Assembly (NCBI GenBank): GCA_033064195.1
Contig: JARBJD010000158.1
Coordinates: forward strand, 1-64,000
DNA: 64,000 bases
Source of the DNA: Blattamonas nauphoetae
Lineage: Eukaryota > Preaxostyla > Oxymonadida
Direction: 5' to 3'
A program made the translations under genes and the position numbers. Below, in pieces: positions 51,817-61,493 of the stretch. The notes beneath the pieces were generated by a model. It was not told where the DNA came from. It ran no database searches and saw only the letters and a program-made list of their open reading frames with translations. The first letter of the stretch is position 1. Every line of letters starts with the position of its first letter.

Positions 51817-53216
51817 TAGTAGTAAAATAACCCGGCGAGGGTAAAATAACCCGGGGTGAAAACCCCCTTTTTTGGATCCCTCTTTCCGTCCATCCCATAT
51901 TTCTCGGAACCAAAATTTTTTTGGGTCCCACTTTTTTTTCCATAATGTTTGTCTCAACTCCGAGTATCCATCAAGGTAGAAATCGAACCTCCAAAATAGG
52001 ATTCTGGGCCGGGGGTGCCTATTTCGGAACCATATTTTGGCCTATTTTTGACCCATTTTTGGCTCCTAAATAGGAGGTCCTTAACATTTAAGCTTAGAGG
52101 ATCCGAACTTCACGACCACTTTTCTCCACGCCTGTTCAAAATTTTTCTTTCTCGTTTCATTTCTGGTTGTTTGGGATGTTTTTCTCTCGAAATCACAATT
52201 TTTTGAAAAATGAAAAATCCTGGGGGGACCTGGGTGGAAATTCAGGGTCAAAAACTAATTTCCCTGTATACAAAGCTTAGTGATCTGAAAACTTGTTTTG
52301 ATCATATCTCCACAACCAGACATAGTTCCGACATGAAGTTTTCACCAATATGGATGTTTTGTTGGATTATATTTTTTCTGAAAATTTTGAAAATTTTCGA
52401 AGACCTCCTATTTTAGCGTCTTTGATAGTTTTCGTGGTTTTCTCAGAATCAACCCCAACTGCTCTCCTCCCAAGCACGATTCTAACCAATTTGAGCTTTT
52501 GGATTCGACTCTGATTGTGTTCGCATCATTTTAAAGAAATTTGGAGAAGGGTGCATCATCCCATGTCAAGTGACAGCTCTCCTTTCGAACCAAGGCCAAA
52601 AACCCACAAAAGAATCTCAACTGCCGCAAGGGGATTTTTCTCAAAATTTTCAGAAAAAAATATAATCCAACAAAACATCCATATTGGTGAAAACTTCATG
52701 TCGGAACTATGTCTGGTTGTGGAGATATGATCAAAACAAGTTTTCAGATCACTAAGCTTTGTATACAGGGGGAAATCAGTTTTTGACCCTGAATTTCCAC
52801 CCAGGTCCCCCCAGGATTTTTCATTTTTCAAAAATTGTGATTTCGAGAGAAAAACATCCCAAACAACCAGAAATGAAACGAGAAAGAAAAATTTTGAACA
52901 GGCGTGGAGAAAAGTGGTCGTGAAGTTCGGATCCTCTAAGCTTAAATGTTAAGGACCTCCTATTTAGGAGCCAAAAATGGGTCAAAAATAGGCCAAAATA
53001 TGGTTCCGAAATAGGCACCCCCGGCCCAGAATCCTATTTTGGAGGTTCGATTTCTACCTTGATGGATACTCGGAGTTGAGACAAACATTATGGAAAAAAA
53101 AGTGGGACCCAAAAAAATTTTGGTTCCGAGAAATATGGGATGGACGGAAAGAGGGATCCAAAAAAGGGGGTTTTCACCCCGGGTTATTTTACCCTCGCCG
53201 GGTTATTTTACTACTA
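51817..53216. mobile_element. Foldback element, 1.4 kb, complete
   Basis: Two arms of about 585 bp (51,817-52,400 and 52,633-53,216) are inverted copies of each other with few differences, around a 232-bp spacer. The tips read TAGTAGTAAAATAACCCGGC with an internal tandem duplication of aaaataacccgg. TA stands on each side. The arms encode the same short shadow frame from both ends, a result of symmetry. There is no transposase. It is likely a non-autonomous element mobilised by a TA-specific enzyme. Confidence 0.88.
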
Positions 53217-53218
53217 TA

Positions 53219-53872
53219 TTACCCCTGTAGGTAAAATGAACCCTGTTGGTAATCGGAACCCTGTAGGGTGTGAAGAGGAAGCCTGTAGGTAATGAATGGA
53301 ACCCTGTAGGGTGTTTAGGAACTCTGTAGGGTCTGACCGGAAACACTGTTCTCCACTCATTTCGCTCCACAAAACACGCTCGAGACCAACACAGGATTCA
53401 AACTTCTTCAAAAGTGCCACTTTCCATCAAACACTGGATTTCTCTCTTTGATGGCATTATTCCTTTCCTATTCTCATTTTTATGCATATCACCATCAATT
53501 TTCAACTCCATATTTTTGTAAAAATCATTTTTGGTCGCGATCCTTGATCAAGACCACAACAACAAAAATGGAGATTGTCGACTCAAATGAACATAATTTA
53601 GACTATTTCCATTTCAGTTTACATATATTCACCTTTTCTCTTTCTTTTCTCCTTATGTTCAACACATTTGCCTGATAGATCATGAAAGATGCGTTTGATC
53701 AAAAGTGTTGGGGAAAACACACAATTTCCTCCGAATCGATTTTCAAAAGAAATCATCGGTGGATGCAAGGCAAAGTGAAGTTTGTGATTCTCCATTATCC
53801 CCCCTCTCAGACCGGTTCTCTCGCACAAACTCGCTCGATTACCTACAGGGTTCCGTTTACCTACAGGGGTAA
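53219..53872. mobile_element. 654-bp TIR element (MITE)
   Basis: The ends TTACCCCTGTAGGTAAA... are inverted for about 40 bp (right end ...TTTACCTACAGGGGTAA), flanked by TA on both sides. The left TA is the right TA of the foldback element. Near the left end the word ccctgtagg(g)t recurs five or so times at 20-35 bp spacing, like subterminal binding sites. No gene is present. Confidence 0.85.
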
Positions 53873-53966
53873 TACATGCCCCATCCACTGCATCAAGTGA
53901 ACAGATCAATCGTGCATCACCCTGAAAAACGGAGAGCCGAGAGAGTGTGTAGAATGATGGAGAGCG

Positions 53967-54667
53967 TCAGGATGGGACATCGCAGACAATTGATGCGGAG
54001 AATGTTGGAGTGCTTGGAGGGGCATGGATAACGGATCGTGGTTCTGTCGAAGAACAGGAAAAGCAGTCAGATTGAGCGTCCATTTTCATTTCTTTTTTCC
54101 AAGTGATTTCATTCGTTTCTGGTGCGATTGGTGTTGGTCTTTCGAGTTGGACGATTCTGTCGATTCTGAAAGATGTCCCTTGAAATTTCATCGAGAACTG
54201 AAAAGAGAATAATGACAAAGAGAAACAATCACCAATTCTGACAGATGGGGGAAGACCAGAAACGAAAGTGCGGCCGCGTTTTCCATTCACAATGAATTGG
54301 ACTGTTCGAGGTGTGGAGTCCATGTCCACCTCCATCCGCACACAATATCCTTCCTTTAAATAGGAGTGGCAGGAAGCATTTGGTGGTATATGTTGGGTGG
54401 ATGGTGTGTTGCTCTGAAGTGAACCAGTCGATGAATTCAATACAATGGAATCTGAAGGAATGAAAATGAGGGAAACACACCCTTCACTCCCAATCCAAGG
54501 TCTTCACCCAATTTGGGGACAGGAGCAGTTGAGTCGAGAAGACCAATTCTGACAATTCCGATAGGATCTGAAGACGATGATGAAGAAGATGACAAACACC
54601 CGACTGTGGAAAGAGAGAGAAGGGTGACGGTGACTGACACAGTTCCTTGTGTGATTGGAGTTTTCAC
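53967..54667 (-). pseudogene. SPRY-domain gene, copy 1 (two introns)
   Basis: Exon 1 (PITQGTVSVTVTLL, then IGLLDSTAPVPKLGEDLGLG) ends at a 29-nt intron (54,452-54,480). Exon 2 has YCVRMEVDMDSTPRTVQFIV and SGLPPSVRIG and ends at a 35-nt intron (54,198-54,232). Exon 3 has FSMKFQGTSFRIDRI and a Ser-rich tail to the stop at 53,967. Both introns begin GT, end CAG and keep the frame. SPRY is a beta-sandwich for protein binding; this wording is common in oxymonad multidomain proteins. The upstream part is fused to a partial copy (54,670-55,100), so the N-terminus is lost and I treat it as a pseudogene, though the SPRY part itself is open. Confidence 0.7.
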
Positions 54668-54669
54668 TC

Positions 54670-55100
54670 AAATTGGCGTGGCAGATTTCACGTTGATGTG
54701 TACGTTGGGTGGATGGAGTGTTGTGACTGAGTTTCCCAGTCGATGAAGTCAGTGAGACAGAATCTGCGGAAATGAAAACGAGGAAAACACACTCTCAACC
54801 TCCCATCCAAGGTCTTCACCCAATAAGGGGACAGGGGCATCCGAGTCTAGAACACCAAGTCAGATAACTCCAGAGTAGTCTGAGGAAGATGACGAAGAAA
54901 ACAAGAACGTACTGGGTATGGGAAGAGAGAGAATCGTCAGAGTGACGGACACAAATCCTGTTGTGATCGGATACATGAGGAGAACGGAGCTGGAGTTTGT
55001 GGATCCATTTTCTTTACGACAGATCCTGGAACGAGTTATTGTGGTGCAGTTAACAAGAAAATGGGTCAGATTAGTGAAGAGAAGAGGAGGTATTGTCAAG
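54670..55100 (-). pseudogene. SPRY-domain gene, copy 2, partial
   Basis: PPLLFTNLTHFLVNCTTITR, then PITTGFVSVTLTILSLP, then LGVLDSDAPVPLLGEDLG, with an in-frame TGA between SGVI and LGVLD. A 29-nt GT...CAG intron at the same place as in the other copies is followed by DSVSLTSSTGKL. The second half of SPRY is missing; it runs into copy 1. It is one of three tandem copies. Confidence 0.65.
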
Positions 55101-55655
55101 AGTTGGGTGGGTAAATGAAGAGGTCCTTGGAAATCAAAAGGAAGTAAGAAAAGGTGAAAGACGAACCTTCAGAAACCTTCGAATCAGTTTCATCCGTGAA
55201 TGTTGATAGAAGGGAAGTTTGGAAGGATGGTCGCTTGACTTCATCCTTGATGTCAACTTTTTAACATAAAAGATCGATCCACCCCATGAAGCAAGTCATT
55301 CTTACTTCAACTGGAAAGAAACTCTCATTTGGGAACAAATTAGAGATATGATCTGCAATTTATGGAGTGTAATGAGGTTAGAACTCGAATTATTGACCGA
55401 CATTTGGAATAATTGGCGAGTGATCGGTGATGACTGAGTTCATCAAGGTAAAACTTCTGCTCATCGCTCCACTCGCATTGCCTAATCCCTCTTCAAGCCG
55501 CTCCATCTCATTATGATGCAGAAACATCCACGAGAGAGCAGGCTGGCTGAGAAAGTACGATGTGCGTGGTCGGCGTGTGTCAGCGATGGGCCAAGTCCGA
55601 AGCCCTTCTATCTTTGGGACAATGACTGCACACACTTGCGATGAGCGACGTTCCA
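55101..55655. other. No intact gene
   Basis: On the minus strand, 55,390-55,580 reads SYFLSQPALSWMFLHHNEME, which resembles the C-terminal lobe of decayed protein-kinase text, but it is too short to call. The rest shows nothing. Confidence 0.3.
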
Positions 55656-56591
55656 TTACCATACGATTCTAACCATTTCTGGGTCGATTGGAGTTGGTCT
55701 TTCCTGTTGGATGATTCTGTCGATTCGGAAAGATGTTCCTTGGCCATAAACGTTGAACTGAGAAGAGAAAGAAGTAAGAGTAACAAACTCCGATTCTGAC
55801 AGATGGCGGAAGACCAGAAACAAAACAGCGGCCGCTTTCCCCATTCACAAAGAATTGAACTGTTCGAGGTGTTGAGTCCATGTCGACCTCCACCCGTACA
55901 CAATCTCCTTCTTTCAGGATTGCGTGACAGGGAACGGTTCTGAGATGATACAGAGTGGATGCTACCTTGCACCATATTTCTCCAGTTGATGAAGAGAGTG
56001 AGAGAGAATCTGAAGATGTGAAAATGAGGGAGATAAACCCTTAACATCCCATCCTAACAGTTTATCAATTTTGGGGACAGGAGCAGCTGAATCGAGAAGA
56101 CTAATGTTGACGCCGCCAACACGATCTGAGAACGATGACGAAGAAAATGACAAACACACAACTGTGGGAAGACAAAGAATCGTCAGAGTGACTGATACTT
56201 TTCCTTGTGTGATTGGAGTTTCCAGGAGAGCAGTGGAGAGGCGAGCGATTCCAAAAAGATCAAGATCAACATCGGAACAAGTGATGATGGTCGAATTCAC
56301 AATGAAATGAGCCCTGTCCGTGAATAGGAGAGGTGGACATCCGATTAACTGACATGGATTCAAAGTCCTCCATCCAGACATGGGGGCAGGATCATTTGCA
56401 GCAAGAGAAGTGCATGAAATGTCTGATGGTTTCTGGTTGACTGGGAATGACTTATGAGGAGGTGCAGAGGAAACTAGTCTTGTGTGGATCGACATGAGCT
56501 GAAAAGCGGGGTGTTCGAATTGATCGAACCCACATCTCTTGAAACAATATCTCAACGAATCTTCAACTAACATGACAACAACATGAAACAA
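55656..56591 (-). CDS. SPRY-domain gene, copy 3 (two introns)
   Basis: The frame is open from 56,591 to a TAA at 55,656 when two short introns are removed: 56,010-56,038 (29 nt) and 55,758-55,788 (31 nt), both GT...CAG. The exons give RAHFIVNSTIITCSDVDLDL, LLDSAAPVPKIDKLLGWDVK, DSLSLSSSTGEIWCK, DCVRVEVDMDSTPRTVQFFV, SGLPPSVRIG and FNVYGQGTSFRIDRI. The first in-frame ATG is at 56,573. The domain is complete, about 290 residues in all, without a partner domain. It may be a whole small gene or the 3' end of a larger one. It is the best preserved of the three tandem copies. Confidence 0.65.
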
Positions 56592-56687
56592 GCCCCCTCG
56601 GCTGTCTCATGCTTCGAACTCACAATTGTCACTGTAGATGCTGAAAGAAGAGCCACACTTCTGGGTCCATGGGTGTGATCTACCTCC

Positions 56688-57260
56688 ATGCGCTTCATTC
56701 TCCTGCTCTCCATTGTTGGTATGTTTTCATTTTGTTCTCATCTTTCTCAAGTTGTCATTGCCATCATTCTTTTCTTCTGTTGTGGAAAGAAGAAGACTTC
56801 TGGAGAGGTTTCATCCAACAAAAAAACTGATGACTCACCCACTCTTAAAAAGGACAATCCTTCTGAACCCACCGCCAAACAAGCCCCTGCCACATCAACA
56901 CTTGCCTCGCAGTCTCGAACACCGTCTCGATCGCTGCCATCACAACAGCAGGAGACGACAACGACGACTGATGTCTCGAAAACCAAACAAAGTGCGGAAG
57001 TCGACGAACCTGACGTCGAAGAGACCGCCCCACAACAACGCCAAGTCGTGATAGATCATGATTCAGATCGCCTGACAGAAGAGAAGAGCAAGACGTCGTC
57101 GCAATACGAAGCAGATAAAGAGTACTCATTTGACCCGACACTGCTCAAAGGTGCCCAACGGCCTCAGCTGTCGGATGACATTGATCTCGACGACGAACCG
57201 GAGATGCGGAAGGAGCAGAGCAGAGCGACACAGGACGCGGAAGTCGAGGAGCTCTTCTGA
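56688..57260 (+). CDS. One-pass membrane protein with 33-nt intron
   Basis: The ATG at 56,688 gives MRFILLLSIV, then a 33-nt intron (56,719-56,751, GT...AAG), then VVIAIILFFCCGKKKTSGE. Removing the intron joins two hydrophobic halves into one membrane segment of about 20 residues followed by CC (possible lipid sites) and a basic stop-transfer. The remaining ~150 residues are polar, rich in Ser/Thr/Gln and Glu/Asp, with an acidic end (QDAEVEELF). The frame also stays open without splicing, but the spliced form makes a better helix. It may be a small membrane anchor, or the 3' end of a receptor whose upstream exons are gone. No family was recognised. Confidence 0.55.
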   Translation: MRFILLLSIVGMFSFCSHLSQVVIAIILFFCCGKKKTSGEVSSNKKTDDSPTLKKDNPSEPTAKQAPATSTLASQSRTPSRSLPSQQQETTTTTDVSKTKQSAEVDEPDVEETAPQQRQVVIDHDSDRLTEEKSKTSSQYEADKEYSFDPTLLKGAQRPQLSDDIDLDDEPEMRKEQSRATQDAEVEELF

Positions 57261-57404
57261 TTCATTAAGGGTCGTCCTTCCTTCAAATAGCCTCAGCTTC
57301 ATCTATCTTTTGTGTCTGTCTGATTTAGCAGTCTTTATTTCGCTGTTTTGCATCTTCAATGAAGTTCATTCGCGACTGTTTTGTTTTCGCAATATCTCGT
57401 CATC

Positions 57405-57623
57405 ATGGCTTCTTCTAAGCGCCCATCGCCTCTCATTCCTCTATCTCCATCGAGTACGTGATCCCTCAGTGATAAAGATCGTAATGGTCGCATTATCAGC
57501 TGAGCTGATGTGACACTTTTTTCAGACCGGTTTCTCAACGATGAAGAGATCTTTCTTCCTTCACAATCAAGCAGGACACAACTCCATTCGCATAGAAAAT
57601 GTGAAAAGAATTTGAAAGTGTGA
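57405..57623 (+). CDS. Two-exon 48-residue gene model
   Basis: The ATG at 57,405 gives MASSKRPSPLIPLSPS, then a 72-nt intron (57,454-57,525, GTACGT...TTTTTTCAG), then RFLNDEEIFLPSQSSRTQLH and a stop TGA at 57,621. The two exons add to a multiple of three. A start of this type (short Ser/Pro head, then FL-x-x-EE) recalls the 5' end of kinase-type genes in such protists, so this may be a gene start cut from its body. Confidence 0.35.
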
Positions 57624-57883
57624 AATGACTTAATAGGTACGTCGGCGCATCAATATGGGGTGAGTGGATCGGTGGACCGTGCCGTAAAGCAGTGACTGAT
57701 ATGTGAATGCGTGATGAGATGTGAAATGTGTGATATGTCATGAAGCGTTCGGTCGATGAGAAAGGAAACAGATTCCGATTTGTGCAGCACAAAGTGTCGA
57801 CAACAACAAAAAGTGGATCGTGTGATTTGTGATCGAAAGACGACACATAATTGAGAAATGCGGATGAAAGAAGACGAAGATAG

Positions 57884-58279
57884 TCAAAAATCCTGATGGG
57901 TTTGACATCGAGTGACGATAAGGTGTAAGAAAGAGAGTCCAAAACAAGATGAAAGAATGAAGAAGGGACAAAAAGAAGATTTGAATGATGTCAATCCCTT
58001 CGTGGATTTGTGCTCCAGGTTGGCAAGCGGTCGTGTTCTCTTCCGTTTCTTAGCGTCCAAACTGGAAACGACCGCTCGGAAGGAGAGAGACGGAAAAGAA
58101 GAGCAGGCAATCACGAGGGGACGTTGAGATGTCTGTTGAGTGTTGGTGTTGGAAGAATGTGAAATGTGTTGGATGAACGAGAGAACGTCAGAGTGGAATT
58201 CATTCATTGTTCTTCCAAACTGTTCGATCAATTCCAAAGTTCGGAGAGTGGATGAATTCAGTTCGAATCCAACAGACAT
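57884..58279 (-). CDS. Hypothetical helical protein
   Basis: 131 codons from an ATG at 58,279. MSVGFELNSSTLRTLELIEQ and NEFHSDVLSFIQHISH look like a real helical start. After about residue 85 the text becomes less protein-like (FKSSFCPFFILSSCFGLSFL, a possible membrane stretch). Continued frames on the same strand to about 57,535 suggest a decayed or intron-containing gene. No family was recognised. Confidence 0.3.
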   Translation of the reverse strand: MSVGFELNSSTLRTLELIEQFGRTMNEFHSDVLSFIQHISHSSNTNTQQTSQRPLVIACSSFPSLSFRAVVSSLDAKKRKRTRPLANLEHKSTKGLTSFKSSFCPFFILSSCFGLSFLHLIVTRCQTHQDF

Positions 58280-58803
58280 CCGAAAGTGGTGGTGACGTGA
58301 GAATAGCAGGTCTGTGGAACGAGTCTGACGAGACGACTAGTTCAGCAGAGATTCCATCTTCTGTTTGAGTGAAGGTTGGGGTGATGGTGACGTGAGAGAA
58401 AGTCAGAGTGTACGCGTTGGCAGTTGGTTCTTCTGACTTTGGTTTATTAATAGTTCAAAGTGATGTGAATGTGATGGAGAAATGAAGATGATGTGCCGAG
58501 CCTCCAACAGCTCGTGTGAGTTCAAAAGAACGAAAATGGAGGCACCAGACTGTGACGTGTTCCAGTGTCCACCAATCTCAAATCAAGACATGTCTGTTTC
58601 TCTCTTTCTAACTCTCCTCCACGTGCTGCTTGTCAATCGCTGGCTTCCCCAACTCCACATCCGATTCCAGAAGCGACGAAATCTCGTCCAGTGTTGGCCT
58701 CTCATGAACATCCAACGAGAGACATCTGCGAACAAGCTCAATCTTCGACTCGTTCGTCCACGAGTTCATCAGTGGCAGCGATCCTGTCCCCAGCTGTCGC
58801 TGA

Positions 58804-59777
58804 TAGTTCCCCGACCAAGCCGGACTTGTTCATCAAGTCGGACAACGGGTAGGTATGTCAAGGATACCTCCTTATTTGACTGTAAAGTTGATTGATAATC
58901 GCTTTACGGCTTCAACAAAGAGTTTGAGAACGATCAGACCATTCATTGTATTTGTTCACTTCCCTCATCCATTTTTGCTATTCTCACACAATAGCCAATC
59001 GAGCAAAGAGGTGAAGTGATTAAATAACATTTGGAACTATTTAGATGTATGTTCAGTTCATCCCCCCATCGAGGATGAGAATGGATCCATCGAAGAAGAA
59101 GTTGACGACGGAGAGTTTTGTGGGTGCCAATTGATTGTTTTCAGCCTCTCGCAACCAATTGAAGCGGATTCAGACGACTTGTATCATTTTTGCTTGGAAT
59201 GGAGAATGTGAATGAGATTCTGTTTGCCTCATCTCGGATCTACTGTGAAAAAAGTGAGGAAACCTTAAAATTGCAATCATAAGGCAGTTTGAGGAACACA
59301 CCATCATTCCAAGATCCAAGTAGTTGGGATGAATGCCATTGGAGATCTTGTTGAGCATGCCATTCCGGAAGTGAACAGATTCCATCTTATTGAGAGGAAT
59401 GAGAGATACAAACATCCAAAGACCTTTATCCTGCAGAAAGGTCGTCGGATGCGTGATTCTTGCGGGTCGGAGAAGACCTTCGTAGAATGAAAACAAGAAC
59501 ATTTTCAACCTCAAAATTGGTCTGTCAAGGTGCACATTATGAATATAGCGTGGAGACACATCACTAACATCAATGCTGATGTGAGTTTAGACCTCCGATA
59601 ACTGTGATGCATGTCCATTCAGGTTCGGATTTGAAAAAGCACCCATTGATCGTGTCTTTCTTCTCAGAAATACCAATTTTTACTCAACACTCGCATATCG
59701 AAATGAAGAAATTATCATGCAACTAGAAAGTATTGTTGTCCTACCTGATGAACAAGTCCGGCCTAATCGGAGGACTA
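58804..59777 (-). mobile_element. 974-bp TIR element, copy L
   Basis: The ends are imperfect inverted repeats of about 40 bp (TAGTTCCCCGACCAAGCC at left; the complement of the right end is TAGTCCTCCGATTAGGCC), both continuing into cggacttgttcatca. It lies in the pseudokinase gene between ...gctga and tgagc. A 129-codon frame (59,170-59,559, minus) is identical in the other copy. Confidence 0.88.
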
Positions 59778-60519
59778 TGAGCATTCACCGCATCGACTTC
59801 CCCGAACGGCACAAGACCAGTCTCCATTTCCCACAAGATCAGGCCAAGACTAAAAACTGCCGCTTTGGTTGTGTCGATCTCCACCTTCTTGTCTGCCACT
59901 TCGGGTGCCAGCCAGCGCTGTCCCTCGCTGTGTCGATTCGACGATTGGCCATTCAGCGATTGCGTGTGAAAGGATGGATTGGCTGCAGATGGTGTCTGAT
60001 TCACTGGTTTGTGTTCTGATCCTGGGAAGAACGAGCTTTCTGGGATGTTCGTTTGAGTTGGGACTCGATCGTCTTTGTTTTGAAAGATTGGCATGTCTTG
60101 CTCATCGAGATACACCCACAGCGGCGACAGATTCGTCAGAATCGGCATTTTCGGGTTGTGTTTCGCAATCTGAGCAAGTCCTTGTGTGATCATTCTGAAG
60201 ACGAGTGGTGTGTCGAGTGGTTGGCCTCCCTTGTGCAGTCTGTTGTAAAGTGTGTCGTTCACATTCACAGGCACCTCAACCAGCTCCTCCCCACATCTCA
60301 CTCCCATCCTCGTTTCACTCTGACCTCTTCCACTGTTGTTTAGACTGTCCACTGTGGTTGGATATCCTTTCCGAGTCATAGCGTCTGATCCGATTGTGGT
60401 TGGGACATTGTGATGAAGCATGTTGTTCGTGTGGCCAGCATTCAGTTCGACAATCCTCGCTTCTTGCTCGTCCATTTTTTCAACGTCGATTGGATCTTGT
60501 TGATCCAACTCCTGGTTTA

Positions 60520-61493
60520 TAGTCCTCCGATTAGGCCGGACTTGTTCATCAGGTAGGACAACAATACTTTCTAGTTGCATGATAATTTCTTCATTTCGAT
60601 ATGCGAGTGTTGAGTAAAAATTGGTATTTCTGAGAAGAAAGACACGATCAATGGGTGCTTTTTCAAATCCGAACCTGAATGGACATGCATCACAGTTCTC
60701 GGAGGTCTAAACTCACATCAGCATTGATGTTAGTGATGTGTCTCCACGCTATATTCATAATGTGCACCTTGACAGACCAATTTTGAGGTTGAAAATGTTC
60801 TTGTTTTCATTCTACGAAGGTCTTCTCCGACCCGCAAGAATCACGCATCCGACGACCTTTCTGCAGGATAAAGGTCTTTGGATGTTTGTATCTCTCATTC
60901 CTCTCAATAAGATGGAATCTGTTCACTTCCGGAATGGCATGCTCAACAAGATCTCCAATGGCATTCATCCCAACTACTTGGATCTTGGAATGATGGTGTG
61001 TTCCTCAAACTGCCTTATGATTGCAATTTTAAGGTTTCCTCACTTTTTTCACAGTAGATCCGAGATGAGGCAAACAGAATCTCATTCACATTCTCCATTC
61101 CAAGCAAAAATGATACAAGTCGTCTGAATCCGCTTCAATTGGTTGCGAGAGGCTGAAAACAATCAATTGGCACCCACAAAACTCTCCGTCGTCAACTTCT
61201 TCTTCGATGGATCCATTCTCATCCTCGATGGGGGGATGAACTGAACATACATCTAAATAGTTCCAAATGTTATTTAATCACTTCACCTCTTTGCTCGATT
61301 GGCTATTGTGTGAGAATAGCAAAAATGGATGAGGGAAGTGAACAAATACAATGAATGGTCTGATCGTTCTCAAACTCTTTGTTGAAGCCGTAAAGCGATT
61401 ATCAATCAACTTTACAGTCAAATAAGGAGGTATCCTTGACATACCTACCCGTTGTCCGACTTGATGAACAAGTCCGGCTTGGTCGGGGAACTA
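60520..61493 (+). mobile_element. 974-bp TIR element, copy R (opposite orientation)
   Basis: Same length as copy L and its near-exact reverse complement. It lies in the same gene between ...ggttta and ttaataaac. The same 129-codon frame runs at 60,738-61,127 (MSPRYIHNVHLDRPILRLKM...), with no known motif. Confidence 0.88.

Noticed and set aside
52015-53018. Identical 63-65-codon frames in both arms of the foldback element
   Set aside because: Arm symmetry explains the identity. No motif, and the related copy at 1-878 does not keep the frame.
59170-61127. 129-codon frame identical in both 974-bp elements as a transposase
   Set aside because: Too short and without DDE, recombinase or HUH residues. 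The two copies are near-identical throughout, so identity is no sign of selection.
58804-61493. The 974-bp elements as introner-type introns
   Set aside because: Their ends lie at TA rather than at GT...AG in the gene's sense. Using nearby GT and AG would shift the kinase frame, while exact removal at TAG...CTA restores it.
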